From the NCBI RefSeq assembly GCF_030272615.1, contig NC_081413.1:443637038-443701037 (forward strand): 64,000 bases of DNA. The letters run 5' to 3'. Shown piece by piece: positions 34,401-47,892 of the stretch. The notes under the pieces are model-generated. The model made no database searches. It saw only the letters and a list, made by a program, of their open reading frames with translations, and was not told the origin of the DNA. The translations under genes and the position numbers were made by a program. Position 1 is the first letter of the stretch. Each line of letters opens with the position of its first letter. The DNA is from Cryptomeria japonica. Its lineage: Eukaryota > Streptophyta > Pinopsida > Cupressales > Cupressaceae.

Positions 34401-34597
34401 ATTCTGAACTAGTGGTCAATCGGGTCTAGAGCTTATCTACCACAAAGCATGTTCATATGTGTTCATACTGTCATAGTGTCTAGGATTTGATCGAAAGCTC
34501 TGAGCCTTTCAATAGCTAGAGAATTCCATGGAAACAAAACAAGGTTGGAAACCGTATGGTCATAGTAGGATCCCAATTCCATCCTTTAAGAGCTTAA

Positions 34598-36021
34598 TGA
34601 TGAATAATGATGAATAGAAGATACCCCAATCAGTACTGAGAGGGGGGGGTGAATCAGTATAGGCAAAAACTCTCCCAACAACTTATCTAGCTAAAGCAAT
34701 ACCAATTGGTTATCACCATTACTGAACTTAACCATCACAATATCAGTTAAACACAGTAAGACATTAGATACCATAAACTGATAAGTTTGAATACTTTAAA
34801 TATGATCAATACTTGATATCAACTTCACCAATAAACATATGCATGTGGTATACTAAAAACACCATAACCTATCAACTCTGCATGCATAATCTTTCAACCA
34901 AATACATCATAAACATCACATGAAAAATGCATAACACATAACACACAGATTTTTCACGTGGAAACCCAAATGGGAAAACCCACGGTGGGGATGAATACCC
35001 ACAAGCTTGTTTTTGAACTCTTTTGAAGCTTGCCCTATTAGGAGCCTAGTCTGGTTAAAGACTTTACAATAAGGTTCTGCTAGGAACTGATCTTGTTAGA
35101 GATCACCCAGTTAAGGGATGGCTATATACCCTGTTAAAGGTTGAAACCCTGTTAAAGGTTACCTCGCTAGAGGATTTAAAGAACTCAATAATCTTGAGTC
35201 ACCTGGTTACAGGTTTTACAATAAGCCTTCTAAAGCTACCTGGTAAAGGGATTTTCCATCTGTTGAAATGATTAGAAGACAATAGGAAAAACTACTGATC
35301 TGATAATAGCACTACATGCCAAGGCAGATCCTTTTCATTTCCTCTACTTTACAATCACACTTTTGCAGTTTTCCTCTTACTGGTCTGGCAAGTATCTCAT
35401 CACTCGGATACACACAACATTTGCCAACAACTTTACAATAAAAAACATCATTGACCTTATAGACAATAGATAGGTCGGTAGCATAAACCCTAAACCCTAA
35501 GCATCTTAGGTTTACAACATAGGTGGTCCATTCCTAACCATCCAAAAACATTGCATAGAGCATTACAATTTGAAACAGATCACAAGACAATATGCATCAT
35601 TCATTCTTCAATGCACATAGGAATTAGTAACCCATCACGCTTTCTTCTCATACCAAAATGATCATTCCCGAGGTAGACTCCAAATGTGGTCAATCTTCTC
35701 ATACCTCAATCCTTCACATGCATAAGGATGACATGGCACCTCGATCACATCTCTTAGCTAACTCATCAAAGAGTATCATCGGTTGCATCGCACAAGCCTG
35801 GATCACCAAACCGATAACCATAGAGCTGAGACTACCAACTGGTAGTCATGCTTAGTGAAACCCTGACACCAGTTCACTACATCTCTTCATGCCTCTTCAT
35901 ACTGGTTCGGCAACTTCTTTCAATCTGCATATCGGTTCACTTACACTTATTGACATCAATGACAACATACATTATCATCATATCAACACATCAGTTCATC
36001 ATATGCCAATGATATCCAACA
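34598..36021 (-). repeat. 3' LTR of copia-1
   Basis: On the minus strand it starts TGTTGGATATCATTGGCA and ends TTATTCATCA. It is 1424 bp. The polypurine tract CCAAAGGGGGAGAT lies next to it at 36022-36035. It carries a short aaccctaaaccctaag run, as in the other LTR, so this is LTR sequence and not telomeric. Confidence 0.9.
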
Positions 36022-36299
36022 ATCTCCCCCTTTGGAATTTATAGCAATACTTAGTGTAGCATTACAACTAAAAACCTCATAGACCAGTGTATCTGCATTA
36101 TCAGATATCTGCTCCCCATACATCATATATCTTCTCCCCATACATCAGATATCTTCTCCCCCTTTGACAATAATGCCAAAGTGGAGGTACAAGCTTCCAA
36201 AATCTACTATGCTTCTCCCCCTAAGGAGTAGCATCCTTCAACACATCAATCCTGAAAGATTTGTCACTGTAGTACTTGATTGATGCGGAGCACACATCT

Positions 36300-39200
36300 T
36301 TAGTTGATTTCATGAAGGGGCAGAACTCCTAGTTCGCCTCTCAAATAGGTAAATGTAGTCTTTGGTAAGGGCTTAGTGAATATATCTGCTAGCTGCTCCT
36401 TACTAGAAACATGTTGTAGTACAACCTCCTTATTCTAAACTTTCTCTCTCAAGAAGTGATATTTAAGCTCAATATGCTTAGTTCTAGCATGCAATACCAG
36501 ATTCTTGGAAATATTTATTTCACTTGTATTATCATAAAATATATTCACCAGTTTAGATATAGGTACTTTGAAACCTTCCAATACATGCTTCATCCAAATT
36601 GCTTGAGTGCAGTTCATAAATGCTGCCACATATTCTGCTTCAACTGTAGATTGGGAAATACAGCTCTGCTTCTTACTTGTCCATGATACTAATCTTCCTT
36701 CGAGAAAGAATGCTCCACCAGTTGTGCTCTTCTGGTCATCCATATTACCTGCCCAATCGACATTGGTATATACCTTGAGATTATAGTCACCATTATATGG
36801 ATACCACAATCCATAATCAACTATTCATTTCAAATATCTAAGAATCCTTTTCACTGCTACCAAGTGAGATTCTCTTGGACATTTCTGAAAATGAGCTACT
36901 ATGCCTACTGCATGTGCAATATCTAGTTTGCTATGCACCACATAGTGCAACTTACCGATCATTGACCAGTACTCTTTTTCATTCACCAGTGTTGAATCAT
37001 CTTCCTTGGTCAGTTTACAGCTAGTCACCATCGATGTACCAATCGGTTTTCTTTCCTTTATACCAAAAGTCTTCAATACCTCTTTGACATACTTGGACTG
37101 GGTAATAAAAATACCCTCTTTCATATTCTGAATCTGTAAACCAATGAAGAATTTTATTTCTCCTATCAAAGACATCTCAAACTCTTTCTTCATTTCATCT
37201 GCAAACACATGACTCATTTTATCATCTCCTCCAAAGATTATGTCATCCACAAACACTTCACAAATCAGAATCTGATCACCTTCTGATTTCAAGTAGATGT
37301 TGCTATCTTCACTTGTTCTCTGAAATCCAATCTTCATGAGATGAGAGTGTAGTCTTTCATACAATGCCCTAGGTGCCTATTTCAGTCCATACAGGGCTTT
37401 GTGTAATCTACACACCCTGTCACTATCTTCTGATAAGGCAAACCCTTCTGGTTACTCTATATACACTTCCTCATCTAGGATTCCATTCAAAAAAGAAGAC
37501 TTCACATCCATCTGATAAACCTTAAATCCCTTAAATTTTGCAAATGCAAGTAGCATTTTAACACCTTCTAGTCTAGCCACAGGAGCAAAGGTTTCTCCAT
37601 AGTCTTCTCCTTCCTCCTGAGCATATCCCTTACATACAAGCCTAACCTTGTTCCTTACAACTGTGCCTTCTTCATTCAACTTATTCTTGAAGACCCATTT
37701 GGTACCTATGACATTTTTATGTTCCGGTCTGGGTACCAAAGACCATGTCGCATTATTTTCTATCTGGTCTAGCTCCTCTTCCATTGCTTTAATCCAGTCT
37801 TCATCTGTAAGAGCTTCTCTGGAAGTCTTGGGTTCAAATTCAGAAATCATGCACAAGCTTTCTTTCACTTTTCTTCTTGTGAGTATCCCTACATCTTTAT
37901 CTCCTATGATTTTCTTGGGACCATGATGCAGCTTCACATATTTAGGAATGATTCTAGCCTGGTCTGTTAGCTTTTCTTCTTCTTCTTCACTAACTTCTTA
38001 TTCTTCTCTCACTATAGCTTCTACCTATAAAGGAACACTAAGATCTTTACAAGTGTCTTTTTTAACCAGTTCCCAAAAGGCTATACCTGGTTCATCTTCC
38101 ACTTCTTTGCTGCATGTTTCCTGAGGATCTTTAGGGGATTCATCAACCCCGACATTAATAGTTTCAACAATTTTCTGAGTTCTATTGTTGTAGCACTTGA
38201 GAGCTTTTCTCTTAGTGGAATATCCCAGAAACATTCCTTCATCACATTTTGGATCAAATTTGCTCAAATGTTCACCGCTCTTGATATAGCACTTACTACC
38301 AAACACTTTAAAGTAGCTCACAGTGGGAGTTTTCGCAGTCCAATATGCATAAGGGGTTTTATCTTTTCCTTTCTTAATAAGTACCTGGTTCATAGTATAG
38401 ACTGCAGTGCTCACCGCTTCTCTCCAAAAAGTGTGAGCAACATTTCCTTGGATCGGCATTGTTTTAACCGCTACAACTACAGTCCTTTTATTTCTTTCTA
38501 CTATGCCATTCTGTTGAGGTGTCCTTGGGGCAAACAACTACCTCTTGATATCGTTATCTTTACAGTACTTATTGAATTCATCAAAAGCGAATTATCCTCC
38601 TTGATCAGTTCTTGGACATTTTATCTTTTTACCACTTTCTTTCTCTACTAATGCTCTGAAAGCTTTGCACTTTCCAAATGCTTCAATCTTGTTTTTTAAG
38701 ATTGTGACCCACATCATTCTTGAACAGTCATCAGTAAAAATCATAAAATACCTATCTCCCTGAATACTTCTAGTTTTCATAGGACCACACAAATTAGTAT
38801 GCACAAGATCAAGTAAATTTTCTGCTGAGAAAGACATACCTTTAAAAGTTGAGGAAGACATCTTCCCAAGTTGACATTCTCTACACAAAGAATTCTCAGG
38901 TTTGTTCAGCAAAAGTAATCCTCTTGCCACCTTGATCTTACCAGCTTTAACAATGTTGTCAAAGTTCATATGATAGAGAATCCTATGCCATATCCAACTA
39001 TCATCAAACTTAGCCATTAGACACTGACTTATCTTAGCATTCAACTGAAATAGGTTACCTCGGGTCTGCTTACTAGTCGCAATAACTTCACCACTCTTCC
39101 CAATTATACTATAAATTCCACCTTTGAATTCTAGAATTAATCCTTTGTCATTCAGCTGAGCAACACTCAATAGGTTATGCCTAAGACCTTCTACCCAGTA

Positions 39201-40403
39201 AGCATCATCTGCACTACTCTTTCCATTTAGTGAGATGGATCCTTTAACTTTCACCAAGCATGGTGCATCATTCCCAAATCTGACAAAACCTCCATCATAT
39301 TCCTCCAAAGACAGAAACTTTCTTTGGTCACCAGTCATGTGGTGAGAACAACCACTATCAATTATCCACTTATTGGAGTTGTCAATGAGAGAGACAAGTG
39401 CTTTCTTGTCAGACACTTTTTCCTTTACTGCTACAAACACTATGTCTTCATTTTCTTCATCCTTTGATTCTTCATCTGTGACACCTTCGTCCACAACAAC
39501 TAGACAATTTCTTTTGTTTCCTCCTTTATATTTTCTAAACCTCTCTGGTTTATCCTTATTGTCATTGTTAGGACAATTAACAACTATATGTCCTATCTTG
39601 TTGTAGGAAAAACATTTCAAAGGAAGTTTACCTCTATATTTTCAAGTTCCCTTCAGAAGTCTTTTAGCAAGAAGAGCTTCAAAATCCATTAGAATCTCTT
39701 CATCATCCATATCTCTGAATTGTCTGGATTCATAATTGGTACTAGTTTCTTTTCCTTTTCTGGATGGTACAGTAGATGCTTTAAAGGCTGACTCAGTCTT
39801 CTGAACACTACCATCATAGCTATTCAACTCATATGCAGTTAACTTTGCAATAATAGAATCTAAGGATACCTTGGTTTTATCAATAGACCTTAGTTCTTGG
39901 ATAGTACAAGCTCTAATTGCATAGATTGGTAACAATGATCTAAGGACTTTACTAAAAAGAGTGGTATCATCAATAGTTCCACCAGGGCTTTTGATATCAT
40001 GAACCACAGTCTTAATCCTAATACCATACAGCTGAATGGTCTCACCTTCAACCATCCTCATATCCTCAAATTTACCTCTAAGGCTTTCTTCCTTAGCTTG
40101 TTTTACATGCTCATCACTACCATAGATGTTTTCTAGTGCATCTCATACATCCTTAGGTTTTTCCTTGTCTTGTACATTAGTAAACTCAATGTCTGACAGG
40201 TTGCTGATAAGGGCTTCCATGACTTGCCCATTTTCCTGGATCTCTCTCTTTTGATCATTAGTCAGAGTGCCAGTGGGAGTCACATAGGAATTCTCAACAT
40301 AGCTCCAGTGTTGAGCACCCATACTCTTGATGTAAATCTTCATTTTGTCCTTCCATATCTTAAAGTTATCTCTATTGAACATAGGACCTTCCCTCTTTAT
40401 CAT
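36300..40403 (-). pseudogene. Copia gag-pol polyprotein, one frame with about ten stops (copia-1)
   Basis: From the ATG at 40401-40403 to TAA at 36300-36302 the frame is kept over 1368 codons with no net frameshift. The order is gag (40.4-39.6 kb), zinc knuckle (CFSYNKIGHIVVNC, second Cys replaced by Tyr), protease (WIIDSGCSHHMTGD), and integrase with LVHTNLCGPMKTRSIQGDR and PRTPQQNGIVERNKR. RT follows with KVYQMDVKSSFLNG and FVDDIIFGG, then RNase H with VDWAGNMDDQKSTTGG and a final SSKEQLADIFTKPLP. About ten nonsense codons (for example 40143-40145, 38592-38594, 37452-37454, 36825-36827) interrupt it, so it cannot make full-length protein. RT and protease catalytic motifs are intact. The domains would copy the element RNA and integrate the cDNA. 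Confidence 0.9.
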
Positions 40404-40457
40404 TACAGTAGGATCTTTTACCTCAAGCGGTTAAGCCTATATAACCAAGGACCTAAA

Positions 40458-40472
40458 GGCTCTCTGATACCA
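40458..40472 (-). other. Primer-binding site of copia-1
   Basis: The minus strand reads TGGTATCAGAGAGCC two bases after the 5' LTR, the standard initiator-tRNA-Met primer site of plant copia elements. The gag ATG lies about 55 bp further downstream. Confidence 0.9.
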
Positions 40473-40474
40473 AT

Positions 40475-41725
40475 TGATGAATAATGATGAACAAAAGATA
40501 CCCCAACCGGTACTGAGAGGGGGGGTGAATTAGTACTGGCAAAATCTCTCCCAACAAACTATCTAGCTAAAGGAATACCAATTGGTTATCACCATTACTG
40601 AACTTAACCATCGCTATACCGGTTAAACATAGTAAAACATTAGATACCATAAACTGATAAGTCTGAACACTTCAAATACGATCAATACTTGATATCAACT
40701 TCACCCATAAACATATGCATGTGGTATACTAGAAATACCATAACCTGTCAACTCTGCATGCATAATATTTCAACCATATACTTCATAAACATCACATGAA
40801 AAATGCTTAACACATAACACAGATTTTTCACATGGAAACTCAAATGGGAAAAACCATGGTGGGGATGAATACCCACAAGCTCTCCCTATTAGGAGCCTAG
40901 TCCGGTTAAAGACTTTACAATAAGGTTCTGCTAGGAACCGATCCTGTTAGAGATCACCCGGTTAAGGGATGGCTATATACCTTGTTAAAGGTTACCTCGC
41001 TAGAGGATTTAAATAACTCAATGATCTTGAGTCACCTATTTATAGCTTTAACAATAAGCCTGTTAAAGTTGCCTGGTAAAAAGATTTTCCTCTGTTGAAA
41101 TGATTGGAAGACAACAGGAAAAACTACTGATCTAATAACAACACTACATGCCAAGGCAGATCCTTTTCATTTCCTCTACTCTACAATCACACTTCTGCAT
41201 TTTTCCTCTTACTGGTCGGATGCACACAACATTTGCCAATAACTTTACAATAAAAAACATCATTGACCTTATAGACAACAGATAGGTTGGTATCATAAAC
41301 CCTAAACCCTAAGTGTCTTAGGTTTACAACACAGGTGGTCCATTCCTGACCATCCAAACACATTGCATAAGGCATTACAATTTCAAACAGATCACAGGAC
41401 AATCTGCATCATTCATTTTTCACCTCACATGAGAATCAATAACCCATCACGCTTTCTTTTCATACCACTAAGAAGATTGATCATTCCCAAGGTAGACTCC
41501 AAACGCGGTCAATATTCTCATACCTCAATCCTTCACCTGCACAAGGCTGAAGTGGCACCTTGATCACATCTCTTAGCTAACTCATCACAGAGTATCATCG
41601 GTTGCATCGCACAAGCTGGATCACCAAACCGATAACCATAGAGATGAGACTACCAACCGGTAGTCACACTTAGTGAAACCCTGACACCGATTCACTACAT
41701 CTCTTCATGCCTCTTCATACCAGTT
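40475..41725 (-). repeat. 5' LTR of copia-1, outer end missing
   Basis: It matches 34598-35904 closely. Similarity stops at about 41725 (cttcatacc), so the first ~120-130 bp of the LTR (minus-strand start) are absent and unrelated sequence begins with tgtgaagccctaccc. This LTR also lacks about 30 bp present in the 3' LTR near 35010-35040. Confidence 0.85.
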
Positions 41726-44700
41726 ATGTGAAGCCCTACCCTGAGCCATCATAGCATTTCTATTATTCTCATGTTGGACCTATTTTGAATACTATATTTT
41801 GATGCATTATGGACCCGAATTCTATATGATCTTGTGTTCTAGATAACATTGATATGATTATGTCATTTACTCTTATTTGCAGTACTTCATTTTATACTAG
41901 AAATTATGGATAAATGTTTTATAAATGATTTAATTCCATGTTTATGAGGATGATGCCATTTAGTAGATGCTTGTATGTGGATGTTCTCAGATAATTGGAT
42001 ACTTGATTTTATAATTGAAATTTTATGTGATTTTTGAATTGTATTCTTTTGATAATATTATACGTGATTTTTGGAATTACTAATGTGCAAGTGAGATGTG
42101 TAGGAAAATTATCCATGTGACCATGGAAATTATTCAGAGAATCAAGCCTAGGCCTATGTGCGATTCTGAAGCCAAGGGTTGCCTATTTCGAGAGACAACC
42201 CCTCATTTGTAAATGTATTGTAATTTGTAAATGTTATGCATGGATGAGTGTTTAATTGGAAAATTTGTTTAATTTATAAATTTCAAAAGAGACAATTTCC
42301 ATGTTTGTATTAGTGATGTGTAATTCTTTTGTAGTGTCACTTGACACATATGTTTTAAGTTGAGTTCGCATTGTCATGTCTCTTTTTGAGGAATTTATTT
42401 TACCAATGTTTATATTTTCAATTATCCTTGATGGTCCCAAGTAAACCTAGGATAGTGAGCCATTAGAGGGGACAACTCAAAGTTGACCCGTAGATAAACT
42501 TTGGGTGGACTTCCAAGGGGTTAAACTAACTCCTGGGGTCAAGGTTGGGGTAATTTTAGTGGGATATATAGTGTACCTATGGATGAAGGCCAAATTTGGC
42601 CATGTGTCCACACCCTAGGACTTGTTTAACCTCCCCAAAAAGTGAGTTTCCCAAGTTGGCAGAATTTCATCTTTAGAAGACTCTTCCTTGGTTAGATAAC
42701 CCACTTCATGAGTGTCATTCCTTTTCCCCATTCCATTTCCCCTTTTTTAGGTGCCTTTGTTAGGGAGTGTGTAAGGCTTTGGGAAGACCAACCAATGAGC
42801 ACCCTTCAACCTTCCCAAGTGGGTTGGAATGAGTGAGGTGTGGCTTCATAGGGAATAGTTTGGGAGGGAAAAGTTTGATCACCCTCTCTCCATTTTGGAG
42901 ACTTAGGATTTTGCAGAATTTTTGAAAGGATGGGATAGGAAATTTTGGTTAAGTCTTGAGAAGGAAGAAGTTGTGGATTTGGGCAGCTCTACTACAAACT
43001 ATCCTTTGTATCCCTTTGGCAGATTCAAGGTTGGTGGAATCACTATCTATGTATGTTGTAAATTTTAAAAGATTGTATGTTTGCATTTGTTTTCTCCCAT
43101 TGTTGTTTTTATTTGTGTAGGAAGATGTTGTGTTCTTCCCTTTTGTTTTTGATTGAGTTTTTATATTTATTGTTTTGGGAGTTTTCAAGGGCAAACTCAC
43201 CCTTGGTAGGGTAGAGTGGCCTTGGGGTGAAGGGTTGTTTGACACCCTTTTTGAGTGAGAGGTTCTCTTTGGAAGAGAAAGATTCTCAAGGGATTTTTGT
43301 GGCCCTTGCTACATATTTTTATGTTTATAAAATGGGGATCATAAGGGGAGCTGTAGGCTTGTATGCCTTGGGGGTCATAAGGAAATTAGGGGACAAGTTT
43401 GGAACTTGTGAATATGCTATATTTGCAGCCATGTTATGGAATCCTCAAGGGTCTTTAGTCCACCTTCACCCCACTTAAAAAGTCACATAAGTGACATTAT
43501 TTAGCCTTGGTATGGGAATATGAATGTTGTGTAGTTTGTCTTGATTGTTTGTGTATTACTTTAATGTATCTCATTTAGGTCTTGGTTCTTCAAGCTCAGG
43601 GGTGGCTTCTAGTAAGCCTAGGCTGGGAGGTGAGCCTCCATGGTCACAACCTAAAAGCTTTGTATTGCAGGTTTGCTTGGAAAAGGAAGGAAAGAAAAGC
43701 TAGGATTTGATCCTATTGTTATTTGTTTTAGTTGCAAAAAAAAATGCATTTATTTGGGAAGCCCTCATTTAGTAGAAATAAGAGGCTAAGTTGGGTATCT
43801 ACCTATTTGTAAAGTTGACCATGTTGTATTAAATGAATTCTTTAAACTATGTTTTATCATGAAATATGATGTATTCTTTATTTAGATTTTGACCTTGCAA
43901 GAAAGAAATGTAATAAAATTTGAAGTATGTTTTCTATAGTTTTTGAGATATTATTTATTTGTATTTCCTTCATGAAATGAAAGTTATTTCTTCCTCTATA
44001 GCATATTGTAAAATGGAGGAAATAAATAAAATATTAAAGCATAGATGTTAGTGAAAGAAAATAAACATTTATTTCTACCTATTGTTTAACATGCAAAATA
44101 ATGCAAATAGATTTTAGTGTAAATATTAATACTCCATTCAACATGTAGGCTATGGATTTAATGATATTTAGACATTATTAGTTGCTGCTGTAATTAATTT
44201 ATTTTTGCTATTTTTCCCTTTTTAAAATGCAGAAAATAAATCTAGATAAATTAATCTAACTCCAAAGTTAACTATATGTCTTTTAAAATAGAAAGAAATG
44301 CATTTATTTAAATCTGTTAGTTTTAAAGTAATCTTCTCTAATGCTTAAAAAAAAAGAATAGAATTAGACAAGAATATATCTAGATATTCATATGTCTAGG
44401 ATTTAAAAAAAAAAGAGTTAGATTTTATTGTATTTACATTTATAAATCAAAGATATGTATTTACATTTAGAAAGAGATAAACTTTATACACTTTAAAACT
44501 ATAAAAAAAAGAAAGATTTTTTTTTAATGTTAATGATGTTGGTTATTTATTTATTTAACAACTATTTTAATATCTCTGTTTATTAAAAAAAAAATTAAAA
44601 TAAACAAAAAAAATATGCTGTAAACCCTACCCCTAAGGGTCGGAGCCGAAGCTCCCTGCGGGCTACCTCGGGGCGGCTTGGGGCCCTTTGTGGGCCATGA

Positions 44701-45195
44701 TCCATAGAGGCATCATGGTGCCACTATGGGTCATGTCCCACAGGGACATTGTGGTGCCGCTACGGGCCACAACACGCAGTGGTGGCCTCAACACCACTGT
44801 GGGTGGCACCCACCACTGTTGCCGCCATCCCATTGTAACCCTTGCAGCCACTATTTAAATCCGCCCCGCCATTAGCTTAAAACCCATGGCCATTGTGTAA
44901 ATCTACCCTACCATTAAAACTCCTCCACCATGGATAAAATGTAAACCCAGACCTGCATAACACGACATAAAACCCTAACCTGAATTTCGGGTTAGGGTAG
45001 AAACAAGAAGTAAAAATTAGAATGGGTTAGTTTAGGTTTTATAAATTTTTAATTAGGTTACATGGCCCTTTTTAATATATTTAAGTAAATACAAAGGGGG
45101 GAAACCCTATTCAAAATTTGAATAGGGTAACTGCATTTATATTTAGTTAATGTGGTTATTGCTTTATTTTATGAGGTTTTTAGTTTTATTTTATA
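41726..45195. other. Non-coding, possibly LTR-derived block
   Basis: About 3.5 kb without a supported gene lies between the truncated copia-1 LTR and gypsy RT. It begins tgtgaagccctaccctgag, and a related tgtaaaccctacccctaag occurs at about 44619, followed by a GC-rich patch (44630-44850). This composition would fit an LTR or solo LTR of a large retrotransposon, but no second copy, PBS or polypurine tract was found. Short ORFs at 42949-43478 and 44663-44851 are not convincing. Confidence 0.35.
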
Positions 45196-46030
45196 GTGGC
45201 TAGGTCAGAAATGTTTTCCATGCTCAATGGTTTCTCTGGGTATAGTCAAGTCTTAGTCAACAAAGAAGACAAACATAAGACAATGCTCACCACAAAGTGG
45301 GGAACATTTGCATATGCTAAAAATACCTTTGGCATTTCAAATGTCAGAGCTACTTTCCAAAGTGAGATGGATATTTCTTTCAGGGAACTCATCAACATAA
45401 TTATCCTCATCTATTTGGATGATATGACTATGTTTTCTGAAAACAAGGAAGACCACTTCGATCATTTGGAGCTTGTTTTTTAGAAATGTTTAGAATTTGG
45501 GATCTCCTTAAATCTGAAGAAGTACATCTTTGGAATCCCTTGGGAAAGTTGCTAGGGCATGTAGTAACCAAAGAAGAGGTGTCAATTGACCCGAATTGTG
45601 TAAAGGCTATCAAAGAGCTTCCCTTTCCAGTAAATAAGAAAGGTGTGCAATCATTCCTGGGGAAGATCAACTTCATTAGCCATTTCATAGCCAACTTTGT
45701 CAGAATGGTCAGACCTACCACCCTTATTCTAAAGAAAGATCCGCATTTCGAATGGACCCATGAGGCCAAAGAAGCAATCGAAAATATTAAGGGCTACATC
45801 TCATCTTCTTCAGTGTTGGCTAATCCCGACATGTCCAAAGATTTTCTGATGTATGTTTATGCTAGCAATTTTAGTATTGCTATCGCGCTGACACAGAAAG
45901 ATGCAAATGGCACTAGAGAGGATCTAATCATCTTTTATTCAAGAACCCTAAAATATTATGAGACCAAATACAACTTTGTAGAGAAATAGTCATTCACTAT
46001 AGTGAAAGATTTAAAGAAGTTTCAGACACT
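45196..46030 (+). pseudogene. Gypsy RT (palm onward) and RNase H
   Basis: The frame starting at 45196 reads SMLNGFSGYSQVLVNKEDKH, FGISNVRATFQ and the catalytic YLDD (in LIYLDDMTMFS), with a stop at 45481. The next frame (45486-45989) gives VQSFLGKINFISHFIANFV and the RNase H start LMYVYASNFSIAIALTQKD. The N-terminal third of RT is missing, replaced upstream by non-coding DNA. The strand and family match the gag/protease at 31.8-34.4 kb, so both could be parts of one split element. Confidence 0.8.
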
Positions 46031-46199
46031 TCATCGCTTGTAATAAGGAAACTGTCTATATGGCTCATTGGGTTGTCCATGAATACATAATGGAAGGAGA
46101 AATTACCAAGAAAAGAGCTAACTGGATTACCAAAATTCTAGAATATGACATTGATGGATTAGACCTACTAAAGTAATCCACAGAAAAGGTCTCTGCGAA

Positions 46200-47400
46200 T
46201 ACATGGCTCAAGGTGCTGAATTTTTAGAGAGCAGGGCATATAATGAGATAGTGTTGATAAACGTGGCTCAAATTGAAAGGTGTTGGATCATCGACCAAAA
46301 GGTTTTCATGCAAACTTGGAGGTTCCCTTTGGATCTTCCTCTTGAAAAAAGAAGGGTTTATAGACCGCAAAACAGTGGTTACTGGTTGGTTGACGAAGTT
46401 TTGTTTGAAAGAAATTTTGATGAAGTTCTACTCCATTATGTAGATAAATAGCAAGCCGAAAGGATTTTACATGAATTCCATAGTGGCCTCTCAAGAGGCC
46501 ATTTCTCAGTTCAAACCACTGCTATCAAGATCACCCATGAAGGATATTATTGGCTTTCATTATTTAATGGTGTGCATACTCTTGTCCACAAATGTAAAGA
46601 ATGCCAATTCTATGTTGGAAGGTGCAAAAATGTGGCCATGCCCCTCATGCCTATAGTGGTAGATGATTTTTTTTCTCAATGGGGATTAGATTTCATAGGA
46701 ATGATCAACCCAATGTCTTCCGCCAGCCACAAATGGATCCTCACTACCATGGACTACTTCACAAGGTGGAGTGAAGCATCTCCTTTGAGAAACACAACTA
46801 AAACTAAGATCTTAGGTTTCTTGGAAGAGGTTGTTTCAAGGTTTGGTCCACTGAAAACTATAATCTTAGATAATGCTAGGGTATTCACAAGTTATAGGGT
46901 TACCTAATTTTCCCTTAGCCACAACATTTATCTGAAAATTTCTTCAAACTATTATCCACAAGGGAATGGTTTAGCTAAGTCAACCAACAAAAACTTGATT
47001 CAACTCATTAAAAAGATTGGAGCTGAGCATAAAAGAGAATGGAACCAACATTTAACGAGTGTGCTCTGGGAAGATCGAGTAACCCCTAAATAGATATTGA
47101 AGAACTATCCATATGAGCTCATATACAAAAATGAAGCTCAATTCTCGGTTTCATTAGAGATTCCCACCTTACAACTCTTAAAATATTTAGAGGTAGAGGA
47201 CAATAAGCCCATGGAAATAAGGTTGATAGAGCTCTTAAAATTACTATAAGAAAGGGAGAAAGATTTTAATTCTTTGAATAACAGACAACAGATTGTCAAA
47301 AAATGGTTTGATAAGAAAATCTCAAGCCCCTCTTTCAAGTGCAAAGGCCTGGATTTAAAGTATAATGAGGGAGGTGCCAAATCAGGACAACATGCTAAAT
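46200..47400 (+). pseudogene. Gypsy integrase
   Basis: In frames at 46440-46660 and 46572-46907 the zinc-finger part (LHEFHSGLSRGHF ... CKECQFYVG) is followed by WGLDFIGMINPMSSASHKWI and TIILDNARVFTSYRV. After a stop, SSNYYPQGNGLAKSTNKNLI follows. The catalytic D and D are visible, but the Glu expected in the GxAExTNK block is Lys (codon 46977-46979). This, with several stops and frame changes, makes the integrase inactive. It would normally insert element cDNA into the genome. A decayed C-terminal region extends to about 47400. Confidence 0.8.
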
Positions 47401-47892
47401 TTGACGTTATGTGGGAGTGTCCTTTCCAAATTTATGAGGGAAGAATTTAATAATTTCAAACTAGAAAATATGCAAGGTGAGACATTGGTGATTCTTGTCA
47501 ATACAATTCACCTCAAGAGTTTCAATTAATCCCTTTTCATGATTTAACATGTAAACATTGTGAATAGTGTGTGTTTTCTCGCTTTGTTTGAGCTTGTGCA
47601 TTTTGTCCTATCTGGGATTTTGAAGTCCCCAAGTCTTGTAAGTTCTTGATTGATGAGAAAAACAAAATAATCCATACATTTTAGGAAAAAGAGAGCCATG
47701 TGATGCAGATTGTAGTAAAACCATTGTATTGTATTATTTATTTATGTTTTTTCAATAGGGGTATCAGATTATACTACGATAGGTCTTCTTCGAGGTATTC
47801 TATGTGCGAGGTTTACATATTACATATCAAAATGGCTCTTAGGCTTGATAGCTATCAAAGAGGAGAGGAATAAAATATTAGCTAAAATGGGC

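Larger units (their letters stand above)
34598..41725 (-). mobile_element. Ty1/copia LTR retrotransposon, nearly complete (copia-1)
   Basis: It has a full 3' LTR (34598-36021), polypurine tract, a single polyprotein frame with all copia domains in order, an initiator-Met PBS and a 5' LTR (40475-41725) lacking its outer ~130 bp. The two LTRs are similar along their shared length, with small indels, which suggests a comparatively recent insertion. It sits in gypsy-2 sequence. Because the 5' LTR is truncated no target duplication can be shown. Confidence 0.9.

Noticed and set aside
35486-35503. aaccctaaaccctaag as interstitial telomere repeat
   Set aside because: Only about two units, and the same run is present in the other LTR of copia-1 (41297-41314), so it is LTR sequence.
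44663-44851. GC-rich ORF as a gene
   Set aside because: 62 codons of simple Met/Trp/Pro/Arg composition inside a non-coding block, without a recognisable domain.
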